64,000 nucleotides of DNA from Gracilaria gracilis (taxonomy: Eukaryota; Rhodophyta; Florideophyceae; Gracilariales; Gracilariaceae), in contig JARGSG010000099.1 of the NCBI GenBank assembly GCA_030374805.1, forward strand, positions 1 to 64,000. The letters run 5' to 3'. Positions 1 to 8,063 of this stretch are shown in pieces (positions within the stretch are counted from its first letter, which is position 1; each line of letters begins with the position of its first letter). The notes under the pieces are model-generated. The model ran no database searches and was not told the DNA's origin. It worked only from the letters and a program-made list of their open reading frames with translations. A program made the position numbers and the translations under genes.

Positions 1-1
1 C

Positions 2-3000
2 AACTCACTGGACAACTCCCCCGCCCTCCGTCAGGCTCGACTCACCATAGTCAACTCCGCTTACGTCATCGGCGGGTACATCCCAACACTCGACAACTAC
101 ATCACAGAACGAAACGAGCTCACCCTCCAGGATCCTCCTGTCCCCATCATTCAACCAATTTTTGCCACCCCCTCCTTCGGTCCATCCAAGTCCCCAAAGT
201 TCTCCCACGTTTCCAACGTGCGAAGGATCCCCCGAGTAAGCTCGCCGAATTGTTATCGGCTGGGTTGTATGCCTGGGATACGTCGATAATGGCCTCAATT
301 GAGATTCCGCAGAGTCCGACTTCGCACCCCACTCCGCACCCTGGGGCCGGGAAGTCGTCCACCTCTCAGCCTGAGAGTGAAGATGTTGAGGAGGTCAAAG
401 AATCGGATGAGCATTCCTCTAAAACCGCCGAACTCCAGTCTCCACCAACGAGAGGAGGAGAAAGAGAAGGTTCTAAAAGGATGAAGAAACCGGTGGGAGA
501 AATTGAGAGGGTTAACATCGTTGATGACTCCGATGACGATGTTGTGGAGGTCATTGGGACTAGTAAGGCTTCCCTGGGTGGACCTGAGGGGGATTTGTTC
601 GATGAAGGAGATAGAGTTCTGTCGGATGAGGTGGACACCACGCTGCCGCTACCCAAGATATTCCTCGCCGACTATGTTCAGCAGCGGTTGACGACGGATA
701 TCGAGATGATTGAAATCCCGAAGAAGACGGTTCGCAGTGTGAACCTGGCGCACAAGGAGGCCACGAAGATGAAGTGCCGCAAATTTGGTTGGCTTCCTTC
801 CGCCGGTTTGATTGCCGTTACAGTTGTAGGCGAATTGGATGCGAGTGACATCGTTGACGGGAGACTTGTGCTGCCTGTAACACCTATAGACGGATATCAC
901 CGATTTCTTGTGTTACAGAACCTGCGTGAGGAAGGAGGGAAGTGAAAGGATATAGTGAAGTCTCTGGATGTTGTGTTATGGAGGAGGAAGGATGGTAATG
1001 CGATAGTCATGAATGAAGTGCTAGGACTTGGCAATCTCCTGAACGAGATGAGCTCCAATGTTCTGAAGATGTCTTTCGCAGACAAACTTCACAGCACGGT
1101 GTCCTTCGTTGAAAACATCATTGACGAAGGAGGAGTGGATGTGAGGAAGGTGACGCCGAAACAGATAGCGGGCGCGTTGAAGAGAAGTGGGGTTATCGGG
1201 GACTATAGTATGCGTCACTTGAATCGCTATGCGGCACTGGCTCTGAAGTTTGTGCAAAGCGAGGGGCTCCTCCAATTCTTTGAGAAGGTGTGTGAAGAGG
1301 GGCCGCCGCTGGCGCTCACACACGTGTCCAGTGACCTCCTTATGGGACTCGCAGATGGGGACTTCCGTTTCGTCGTCCGTTGCTTGCAATGGCATGTGCG
1401 ACTGAGAATGTTCTCTGCAGGGAGGACGGGCCGTTTTGAGGATATGAGGAAGCACTTCTTCCAGTGTGCAATTGGTATGTTTAAGCTTTGCGACATGACT
1501 GCCAAGAGGAAGAAGATGACAGTTGAGGAAGTGATGCAGACGGTTCTCAAGATTGGAGGAAAGGGGGTATCTGTCTTGGAATATCTCGGGAAGCAAACAG
1601 CCAAAATGGAGCTCGCGGGAGCAAAGCGTTTGTGGGACGGGATGGTGTCTAGGACGGTGAAGACTGCAGGTAACAAGCTGGAACAACACTTTAAAGTATC
1701 GCTGCAAAGTTCAGAGGAGGAGGAGGTTGTAGAGGAGGTTATTGAAGAGGTTGTGGAACCGGACGGGATGGCCAGGGCTCTATCTGCTGAGGTGGAGAAC
1801 GATCCCATGGTGGTGGAAAGCCCTGAACCGGAACCACCGATGTTAAGACGTAGCACAAGACGTAAGGTGGTTCCGGGTCGCTTGAGAGAAGAGGAGGTTG
1901 GACGGGTTGTGGGGAAGAAGAGGAAAACGAGGAAGAGAACTTCTGTGGTGCTTACTGACGACAAGGATGAAGATGATGTGCAACCTGCCCCGAAGCGAAG
2001 AAAGAAGGGTACGGTGAACACATCTTCTGTGGACATACCTTTGGAGGTTGTTAACCTGTTCAGGAAAATGACGAGGACTGCATTGAAGAAGTTCTTTAAG
2101 GAGCAGAAAATCAATGTGATGTCGTCCAGTGAGGGCGAGGAGGAGAGTGATAGTGGTGAGAAGGATAGTAGATTTGTTGGGGATGAACCGGGCGGGGGGA
2201 AGGTGAAGGAGGAATGCTTAGCTTTGAGGATAACAATCCGGATGTTCTCCCGAAGGGGATGCAGACAGCTGGGGAGTACACCGGGGGATCGGATATGTCG
2301 TGGACGAATATGATGAGTGCACTGCCGAGTGAGTGGCCGGGAGGGAAGAATGCTGTGAAACACCAGCACCCGTGGATGGATATGCTTCACCTACGAAAGC
2401 AGCATGGGGCGGGGTGTTTAACGGTCACGCGGTGTACTGGCATGCAGCCCGGAATGTGCACAAGGAACTGGGGACTACGATGGAACCAGTTCTTGTGGTG
2501 AATCTCTCGTTGAAGGGAAAGCCGAAAGGGGAAGAGGAGGCTCTTTGGATGGCGGCGATGGAGAGGGATGACCTCGCGCGACAGTATTTTGCGACGAAGA
2601 GAATGGAGTTGATGGAGAGAGGATTCTGTGTGCTGGAAGAATTTGGAAGTGACGAAGGCATGTCAGATGAGGCGAAGAAGAGGGGGGTGGTGTTGGATGA
2701 AGATGTGACAGAGAGTATGTTGGAGTTCTTTCACAAGGATTTCTTGGAACAGCCGGACCTCAAGTTCGAGGAGAACTGCAAGAGATGGAACCCTATCATC
2801 AATGCGGGAGATGGGAAGGACGCGGGGGATAGGATGCAGGGCATTGGGCGATACAATTACCACGAAAGAAGGGGATTGTGGATTACATGGAATCGGATGA
2901 GAAGAATGTGATGATGGTGAGAAAGAGGGCGTTGTTGGATGCTAGGTTTGGGCAGATAGCAGCGGGCTCTTCGTCTGTGTAAGAACAGTAGGGCGAAGAA

Positions 3001-3634
3001 GAGGATGTATGCACCGGAAACAGGAGGACGTGTGTTGTGTACGGGGGAGGGATGCCCGAGGCAGGTGTTGCACACCGATTTCCGAGGGTTGACGAATGTG
3101 GAGAAGAACAATGGGGAGATTCCAGGATTCTTCATGATGGCTTCCGGGGGGAGCTCGTTTATGATATGGGTATGTGAGAGGTCACATAATATGTATGTGA
3201 CGGATGAAAAGAGTTTGAAGAGGCTGTCTCGTACGATGGTTGTGAAGAAGTTCAGGGTTCCACCGTACTCCATGTTGATTGGAAGGGGAGATGTGTTTCA
3301 TGCTGGGGCTGGGTACATGGATGCGCTGGTGAAAGAGAATTGTCTACGGTATCGTATGTACTTTGTGCCCGAGGGACACAAGCTCCCTGATGCGGTGCAC
3401 AGGCAGCCTGCTTTTCGGCCCAAATTCTTAGATGAGGTATTTGGACTCGCGGGAGACCCGAACGACCAGCTGGATGAGGAGGAAAGTTCTGTGAGCAACT
3501 TTGAAATGGAGGAAGAGGAAGTTGGAGAGGAGGATTACGAAGAGGAAGATGACGAGGTACAAGGCCACAAGGCTGATAACACGGATGGGGACTACGAGGA
3601 GGGACCGATGGTAATGGATTATGAGGAGGACTAG
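2..3634 (+). pseudogene. ParB/sulfiredoxin-like plus 2OG-Fe(II) oxygenase-like protein gene, broken
   Basis: One long coding region runs through this interval but its frame is interrupted in roughly five places, so it reads as a decayed gene of about 1,100 codons. From the start it shows an acidic Ser/Pro/Glu-rich region (about 300-650). A segment at about 650-940 follows, ending in the motif IDGYHRFLVLQNL, which resembles the DG-H-R helix of ParB/sulfiredoxin-type nuclease domains. Next comes a helix-rich part (about 1000-1700), then a highly charged linker with basic clusters that could be nuclear localisation signals (about 1700-2200), a conserved-looking alpha/beta region (about 2330-2870), and an oxygenase-like domain at the end (3005-3634). 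ParB-like plus dioxygenase pairings are known from DNA-modification systems of phages and mobile elements; the link to that here is inference. The ParB call rests on one motif. Confidence 0.5.
3005..3634 (+). other. 2-oxoglutarate/Fe(II) dioxygenase-like domain
   Basis: This open stretch of 209 codons is the C-terminal part of the broken gene that precedes it. It shows the spacing of a double-stranded beta-helix oxygenase: His23-Thr-Asp25 (HxD), a second histidine in GDVFHAGAGY (His99) and an arginine in RYRMYFVP about 17 residues later, which would bind the 2-oxoglutarate carboxylate. An acidic tail of about 50 residues follows. Families with this pattern include prolyl hydroxylases, AlkB-like and TET/JBP-like enzymes; the short motifs cannot decide among them. 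The methionine at 3005 is probably internal rather than a true start, because coding-like sequence continues upstream. Confidence 0.5.
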
Positions 3635-3837
3635 ATAAAACATGTAGGGCGTGTAGTGTTATGTTTGTGAGAGTGAGGTGACTTGACTAGTAATGAGAAA
3701 TGAACGAATGTTTTGATATAATGTGAGCATAAAAGGATTGTTGAAGAAAGAAAATGAGTTACAAAGCGTGGGGTAAGGAGAGAGAGTATTGTGCGAAAAT
3801 ATCTCTTTTACCAAATGAGACCAAAGTAGTACTGGTA

Positions 3838-4671
3838 CTAAAAGAGAATGTCTTTTCTAAGGACATTGACATAGTTGGTGTGAAAAGGGGCAGGGGCAGG
3901 CAAGCCTGCTCTCTTGGTATCCTCGGAGGAAAGGTAGAAGTAAGCATTTCTGAATTCGTACTCAGAGAATGAGGCATGGAAGGAGGTAAGAGTGCTGCCG
4001 TAGGCGAGGAGGGATTGTACTGTGGAGGGGATATTGTAGGAGATAGCTGTGTTGGAGGAGACTATGCCGAGTAGTTCCTTCATTATCGTTGAGACTATGG
4101 TATTGTAGCCGGTGGCCACCTCATGCATGGTAATGAAGCCGTGGGAGGAACCAACTAGGTTGAATGAAGAGATCCAGACGAGCTTTTCGTAGTAGGATTT
4201 AGAGAAGGCGTCTTCGTCAACGATATTGCAAGTGAGACCTGCGTTAAAGAAGCGTTGTGCTAGTGCGAAAGCCCATTTTCCGGTGACAGTTGTGAGGCCG
4301 TTGGGAGTAACAGGGGTGACGCCATCCTGTGGAGGTGCAGCGAGAGTGGGTACGGCGATGTAAAGAACTGCTCGTGTGGTGTGATGAAGACCATGTTTTG
4401 AAAGAATGGGAAGAATGTGGCCGTTCTGAATGAAGACCAAGTTTTGTCTGCGAGATGGAGGGCAGGAGCGAATTACTGTTTCCAACAAGTTGCTCCTGCC
4501 GCAGAAGAAAACGGGACCTTGCGGAATGCTGTGTGCGGCTATGAAATCTTGGAGTGAAAGAATGGTATCTTGAGGGGTACCGTGGTCGCAAAGCATGGAG
4601 CCAATGCGGCCTCTGCATACAACAACAGCTGGGATGTGGGAGGAGCGGAGAGAAGAGGAAGGCGAGGTCAT
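3838..4671 (-). CDS. Ketopantoate reductase-like oxidoreductase
   Basis: A 277-residue protein starting at ATG 4671. Residues 14-30 (AVVVCRGRIGSMLCDHG) form a degenerate Rossmann dinucleotide-binding loop, missing the usual first glycines. The C-terminal half contains the helix FSKSYYEKLVWISSFNLVG, typical of the ketopantoate reductase (ApbA/PanE) C-terminal domain, where the lysine (here in EKLVW) is part of the active site. It lies antisense to its neighbours inside the repeated element, so it may be cargo picked up from the host. The ends of this gene and of the oxygenase gene point at each other. True ketopantoate reductases make pantoate for CoA synthesis, but the altered N-terminal loop makes another substrate or loss of activity possible. 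Confidence 0.55.
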   Translation of the reverse strand: MTSPSSSLRSSHIPAVVVCRGRIGSMLCDHGTPQDTILSLQDFIAAHSIPQGPVFFCGRSNLLETVIRSCPPSRRQNLVFIQNGHILPILSKHGLHHTTRAVLYIAVPTLAAPPQDGVTPVTPNGLTTVTGKWAFALAQRFFNAGLTCNIVDEDAFSKSYYEKLVWISSFNLVGSSHGFITMHEVATGYNTIVSTIMKELLGIVSSNTAISYNIPSTVQSLLAYGSTLTSFHASFSEYEFRNAYFYLSSEDTKRAGLPAPAPFHTNYVNVLRKDILF

Positions 4672-5372
4672 TATGTCGAATTTGTTGGATGCTGTGAGGA
4701 TATATTGTGCTACAGGAGAGGAAGGAAGAGATGCTTAAGTAGAGAACGGCGTTGCCGATGTATACATCGATAAAGTGGTTTCAGAGGAAAAGATAGTTTT
4801 TATGACTAAGTAGTTGAAAGAATGAGGTAGGTGGGTATGAAGGGATTAGGACTGATGAATGTGTTTATGAAAAGAGATGTGTCGAAATGAAGTATAAAGG
4901 GGAAGATTTAATGGTAAGGAATTAAGGAACGGGCGCTGTGGATTGGTTTTGTGGGATGGTACTGAAAGGAAAAAACGAAAATATGGAAATATCTGGGAGA
5001 AATGGAGTTTTTGGGGAATGGCGGGAAATTGAGGTATAGAAAATTGTGATACAAATAGGCCTGCGGGGTAGAGGGGTGTAACGGCTGTGATCAGGGGTGG
5101 CAAGGACGAGGGTTGTGGTAAGTCGCTCGGGCCTGTTCAAGTCGTTTATCGCCGGACGCCGTCTTTTCTCGGGATGTCGAATGGATACGTTGCTGACGAG
5201 GAGCTAATGGCTCTGCTGCATAGGACGGAAGTGCCAGAGACGCCGCCGCGGAAGGAGGGAGGGAGGGGGTACTGAGGGGGTTTGTGTGATTCAGAGGGTT
5301 TGTAATGGGGATGGAGGAGGCGGTGGAGGTGATGGGGATGGGGATGGAGGAGGAGGACCGGAGAGAAGGTTT
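4672..5372. other. Spacer between the KPR-like gene and the coiled-coil gene
   Basis: The first half is AT-rich without a clear gene. From 5087 to 5275 an open frame on the plus strand encodes a short protein-like stretch containing SFLGMSNGYVADEELMALL. This could be the true N-terminus of the coiled-coil gene that follows in another frame, joined by an intron or separated by decay. No splice pair is convincing. Confidence 0.3.
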
Positions 5373-6134
5373 ATGGAGAAGATGGAGGAACGGGTGAGGA
5401 AGCTTGGGGGGAGTTTGAAGGAGAACTTCGACGACATGCTGTCGGAGATGGTGGCAGACATGGGAGGGGTGGTGCTGAGTGTGTCGGAGGTTGGGGTGCC
5501 GATGGAATTGATTTCGACGATTCGGAAGAGGATGAAGTTGACTGGGGTGGGGGCTGTGAGACATGTGAATGGGATGTTGGAGTGCGTGGGGAGGGAGATG
5601 GGGAGGCTGCGAAAAGAGAACATGGGGCTGAAGGTTAGGGTTGAAGTGTTGGAGGAGCAAGTGGGACAGGTGGAGAAGGCGTGCAAATTGCTGATGGAGT
5701 TGAAGGAAATGGTGAGGGGAGGGGGAGTAGGGGTGGGAGAGGGAGCAGGTAAAGGGTCGCCGGTGACGCCTGGTTCTCGGGGTGGGCGGGGGAGTGTGAG
5801 GGAGACGGGGGGAGAAGAGGAGGGAGGAAAAGGTGTGGGGAGTCGACTGAAGAAGAGGAGGAAGAGTGGAGTGATGGTGGGCGAGGATGGGAAGGTGTTT
5901 GTGCCGCCGCAGCTGCCGGGTGGTGCGCCGTTGATGGGTTTCGGGAGTGCGGCGGCGGCTGCGAGGACGGCGGAGCGTATATTGAAGGAACAGGAGGAGA
6001 AGAGGCTGGGAGGGGTTCGAAGCCGCTTTGGGGCTAGGAGGGTGTACCAGAATGGGGAGAGTTGTCCGTTGGACTTCTTTAATTTCACGTTTAGGGAAAC
6101 TGAGACTCAGGATCCGAATGCCGAGTTGGAATAA
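5373..6134 (+). CDS. Coiled-coil protein of the repeated element
   Basis: 253 codons from the first ATG at 5373; the frame is open upstream to 5286 through a Gly/Asp-rich tract. Residues about 1-115 form amphipathic helices with regular hydrophobic spacing, including LRKENMGLKVRVEVLEEQVG, a good coiled coil. A Gly-rich linker follows (about 120-170), then a basic cluster (LKKRRK) that may be a nuclear signal, and an Arg/Pro-rich tail ending in FRETETQDPNAELE. The same last 22 codons are found again at 63935-64000 on the minus strand, so the gene belongs to the repeated element. I do not recognise a family. A DNA-binding or structural partner of the ParB-like protein is a guess from proximity. 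Confidence 0.5.
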   Translation: MEKMEERVRKLGGSLKENFDDMLSEMVADMGGVVLSVSEVGVPMELISTIRKRMKLTGVGAVRHVNGMLECVGREMGRLRKENMGLKVRVEVLEEQVGQVEKACKLLMELKEMVRGGGVGVGEGAGKGSPVTPGSRGGRGSVRETGGEEEGGKGVGSRLKKRRKSGVMVGEDGKVFVPPQLPGGAPLMGFGSAAAAARTAERILKEQEEKRLGGVRSRFGARRVYQNGESCPLDFFNFTFRETETQDPNAELE

Positions 6135-6222
6135 ACCAGCGCTGGTGACCCGAGAGTAAATTTTTTGAGTGATTTTGACGACTGCGACGAATGTGTGGTA
6201 ACGGGCAGTGGCGCACGAACTG

Positions 6223-6386
6223 CAAACTAGCATACAATTTCAACAAATGGAGTTCAACTGCGGCACGTGGAAATGCGATTTCCAAAAAAAATTTTTTTGC
6301 CTTGCCAACTAGCGCAATCTGCGAAATTGCTAGTTTTTTCGGACTTTTATTTTCATAACTAGCCATCTAGCATACTAAACTAGCAT
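6223..6386. repeat. Subterminal aactagc heptamers
   Basis: Five copies of aactagc, or its complement gctagtt, occur within about 165 bp at about 6225, 6307, 6329 (inverted), 6357 and 6378. A related tctagcat lies at 6366. The same array is present in the right-hand copy (63686-63845). Clustered short motifs in a noncoding end are typical transposase-binding sites of large DNA transposons; that role is inference. Confidence 0.45.
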
Positions 6387-6439
6387 TCCGGGAACACCGA
6401 CGATGTGACGAGGGGCTCAACAAGTGCTCTACAAACGAA

Positions 6440-6826
6440 ACCCACGCCAAGACTTCCTCATCCACAGAACACAAGAAAGTAATATCTCGCTCCTCTTGCG
6501 CCGGTCTGCAATTTCCGGTCGGTCGGATTCATTGTCACCTTAAGAACCGCGTCAGTCGTCAAGAGCGAGTAGGAGCCACAGCGGCAGTCTATTCTGCTGC
6601 TATACTCGAGTATCTCAGCGCAGAGGTTCTGGAGCTTGCCGGAAACGCTTGTAAGGATCTCAAGGTCAAACGAGTCACCCCAAGACATTTGTAACTTGCC
6701 ATTCGCCGTGAATAAGAACTTGATTGCCTTGTTCAGGCAACCATTGCCGGTGGTGGCGTCATTCCCTACATTCACAAGAGCCTTACCTTTAAGAAAGGTT
6801 CCAAGAAAAGCTCACAAATGGAATAA
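6440..6826 (+). pseudogene. Histone H2A.Z pseudogene
   Basis: Reading the plus strand in one frame gives an almost complete H2A.Z histone. It has [18 protein letters not shown] at the start of the fold, then [39 protein letters not shown], and [16 protein letters not shown], with a basic tail ending at TAA 6824-6826. H2A.Z replaces H2A in nucleosomes near promoters. Two in-frame stop codons interrupt it (one directly after TPRHL, one seven codons later, inside the normal GDEELD segment). No start codon with a typical tail is visible upstream. It has no introns, so it may be a retrocopy or a decayed single-exon gene. It begins about 40 bp after the end of the large repeated element. Confidence 0.88.
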
Positions 6827-7293
6827 ATGATATTCCCCCCTTCCCATCATCTGTCCTTGTCCGTCTTGAAAAGCTAGCTTGTTCTCTGCGTCTTTGCTCC
6901 ATTCTTGGTGGGCCTCTGTTCCACAGATGTCCATTTTCGTCTTGCAAAGTGTACCCACCTTCTGCCTTCTTCAGAGTATCCCGAATTGTCGTTTCCTGCT
7001 GCATGAAAGCCTCAATAAACGCAATAGGCGAGCCCCTACTGTTCCCAGCATGCTCATCCCCTTCGCTTTCTGTCACATATCGATAGCACGTTGGCATCAC
7101 CATGTGCGCTCCTTTCGAGATCACATTCATAAACACATGCTCCAATGCAACTCCTTCCTTGTCTTCGAAGCTTTGCTTTTGCCCTGACATCTGTTCAGAG
7201 GCGGATGCGGTCTGCTGTGCATGCACTCTTTGCTTCTCTTTCTTGCTCTTCATGGCAATTGTACAAAGCTCATTGACGGCCTCTTTCAGATCG
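6789..7293 (-). CDS. Hypothetical protein, possible second exon
   Basis: The frame reads [18 protein letters not shown] upstream of Met at 7253 and continues for 154 codons with Lys/Gln/Glu-rich helical sequence. It follows a minus-strand open frame ending at 7308, and a possible intron (donor gtaagc near 7435, acceptor ending in ctgag near 7294) could join them, although the phases do not fit neatly. It overlaps the 3' tip of the H2A.Z relic. I recognise no family; chance open frame cannot be excluded. Confidence 0.25.
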
Positions 7294-7307
7294 TCAAACC
7301 TCCTCAG

Positions 7308-8063
7308 TTAACCAACGCTCGCGGCCCGTGCATCACAACTATCCGCCGAAAGCGGTGCTCGGTTTTGAACCACCAAAATGATGAATGGAAACGGAAAATG
7401 TATCTTATGCACGTCTTGTTGCTTACTCGCCTGCACCGGTTTGACGATGTGAGTTTCATCAATGGTCATACACACATTGTCAGCCGACTCACTTGCGCGC
7501 AACACCAGACGAATTTTGCGTTGCTCCACACGAATGACGGCAAAAATTTCGGAAACAGCAGCGGCGCCATTTGATAATGGCGAACAAGAAATCTGCTGAT
7601 GGACGCTAATGTAGAATCGAGCCACTCCAGAGATGCATCCATGATGAGCATCTGCATTCACGCCACAACAGTTGGCGCTGACACTCTTACAAGCATTGCA
7701 ACTATTTGTGGCATGTTGACTAGATTGCGGCGCACAGTGTGAGTTGGAAAGCCATGGCAACGATTGTAGGAAAGTATCGAAGGGCAGTCCTGGCGTGGAT
7801 GACGTGAGCGTCCTTCTGATACGTGCGTGCTCAAGCCATTGACGGGCCGTGTGAGTTGGATTGGCAAGGAGGACGACTCGGAAGGCGGGGGCGATTGTGC
7901 ACGACGATGGGCGGGAAGGCTGCGCTCGGCTCGCGCGTGTGGAAGGGTGCGTAAGTTTGCGCGCACCGAAACCAACTGCAAGTGCACCTGTGCAAGGTGG
8001 CAGCTTCAATGAAATTTTGGCGGATGCCCCAAAAATATCCCGAGCATGTGTGTGACGATCCAT
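7308..8063 (-). CDS. Hypothetical Cys-rich protein
   Basis: A 251-codon open frame whose ATG (8063) lies inside the left terminal inverted repeat of the neighbouring DUF7869 element, so that the element would supply the start. The middle shows a Cys/His-rich patch (NSCNACKSVSANCCGVNADAHH) and is followed by beta-rich sequence (EIFAVIRVEQRKIRLVLRASE). No family is recognised. It may be a host gene truncated by the transposon. Confidence 0.28.
   Translation of the reverse strand: MDRHTHARDIFGASAKISLKLPPCTGALAVGFGARKLTHPSTRASRAQPSRPSSCTIAPAFRVVLLANPTHTARQWLEHARIRRTLTSSTPGLPFDTFLQSLPWLSNSHCAPQSSQHATNSCNACKSVSANCCGVNADAHHGCISGVARFYISVHQQISCSPLSNGAAAVSEIFAVIRVEQRKIRLVLRASESADNVCMTIDETHIVKPVQASKQQDVHKIHFPFPFIILVVQNRAPLSADSCDARAASVG

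Larger units (their letters stand above)
1..6402 (+). mobile_element. Large repeated element, right-hand end (left copy)
   Basis: The segment ends in about 335 bp (6069-6402) that recur, inverted and about 95% identical by eye, at 63666-64000. The shared block covers the last codons of the coiled-coil gene plus about 265 bp of noncoding DNA, and stops sharply in both copies at the sequence gaacaccgacg, beyond which the flanks differ. Inside lie a broken ParB-like/oxygenase gene, a ketopantoate-reductase-like gene on the other strand and a coiled-coil gene. The noncoding end holds several copies of the heptamer aactagc. The left boundary is outside the window. No transposase I can recognise is visible in this part, so mobility is inferred from the two-copy structure and sharp ends. 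A segmental duplication of host DNA is the alternative. Confidence 0.55.

Noticed and set aside
5291-6088. 265-codon and longer Pro/Ser/His-rich minus-strand frames
   Set aside because: Shadow of the coiled-coil gene in GC-rich DNA.
6091-6366. Minus-strand frame conserved in both copies of the element end
   Set aside because: The conservation follows from overall DNA identity of the repeat; it crosses the noncoding end and has no homologue.
6458-6775. 105-codon minus-strand frame
   Set aside because: Lies over the H2A.Z pseudogene, which explains the sequence fully.
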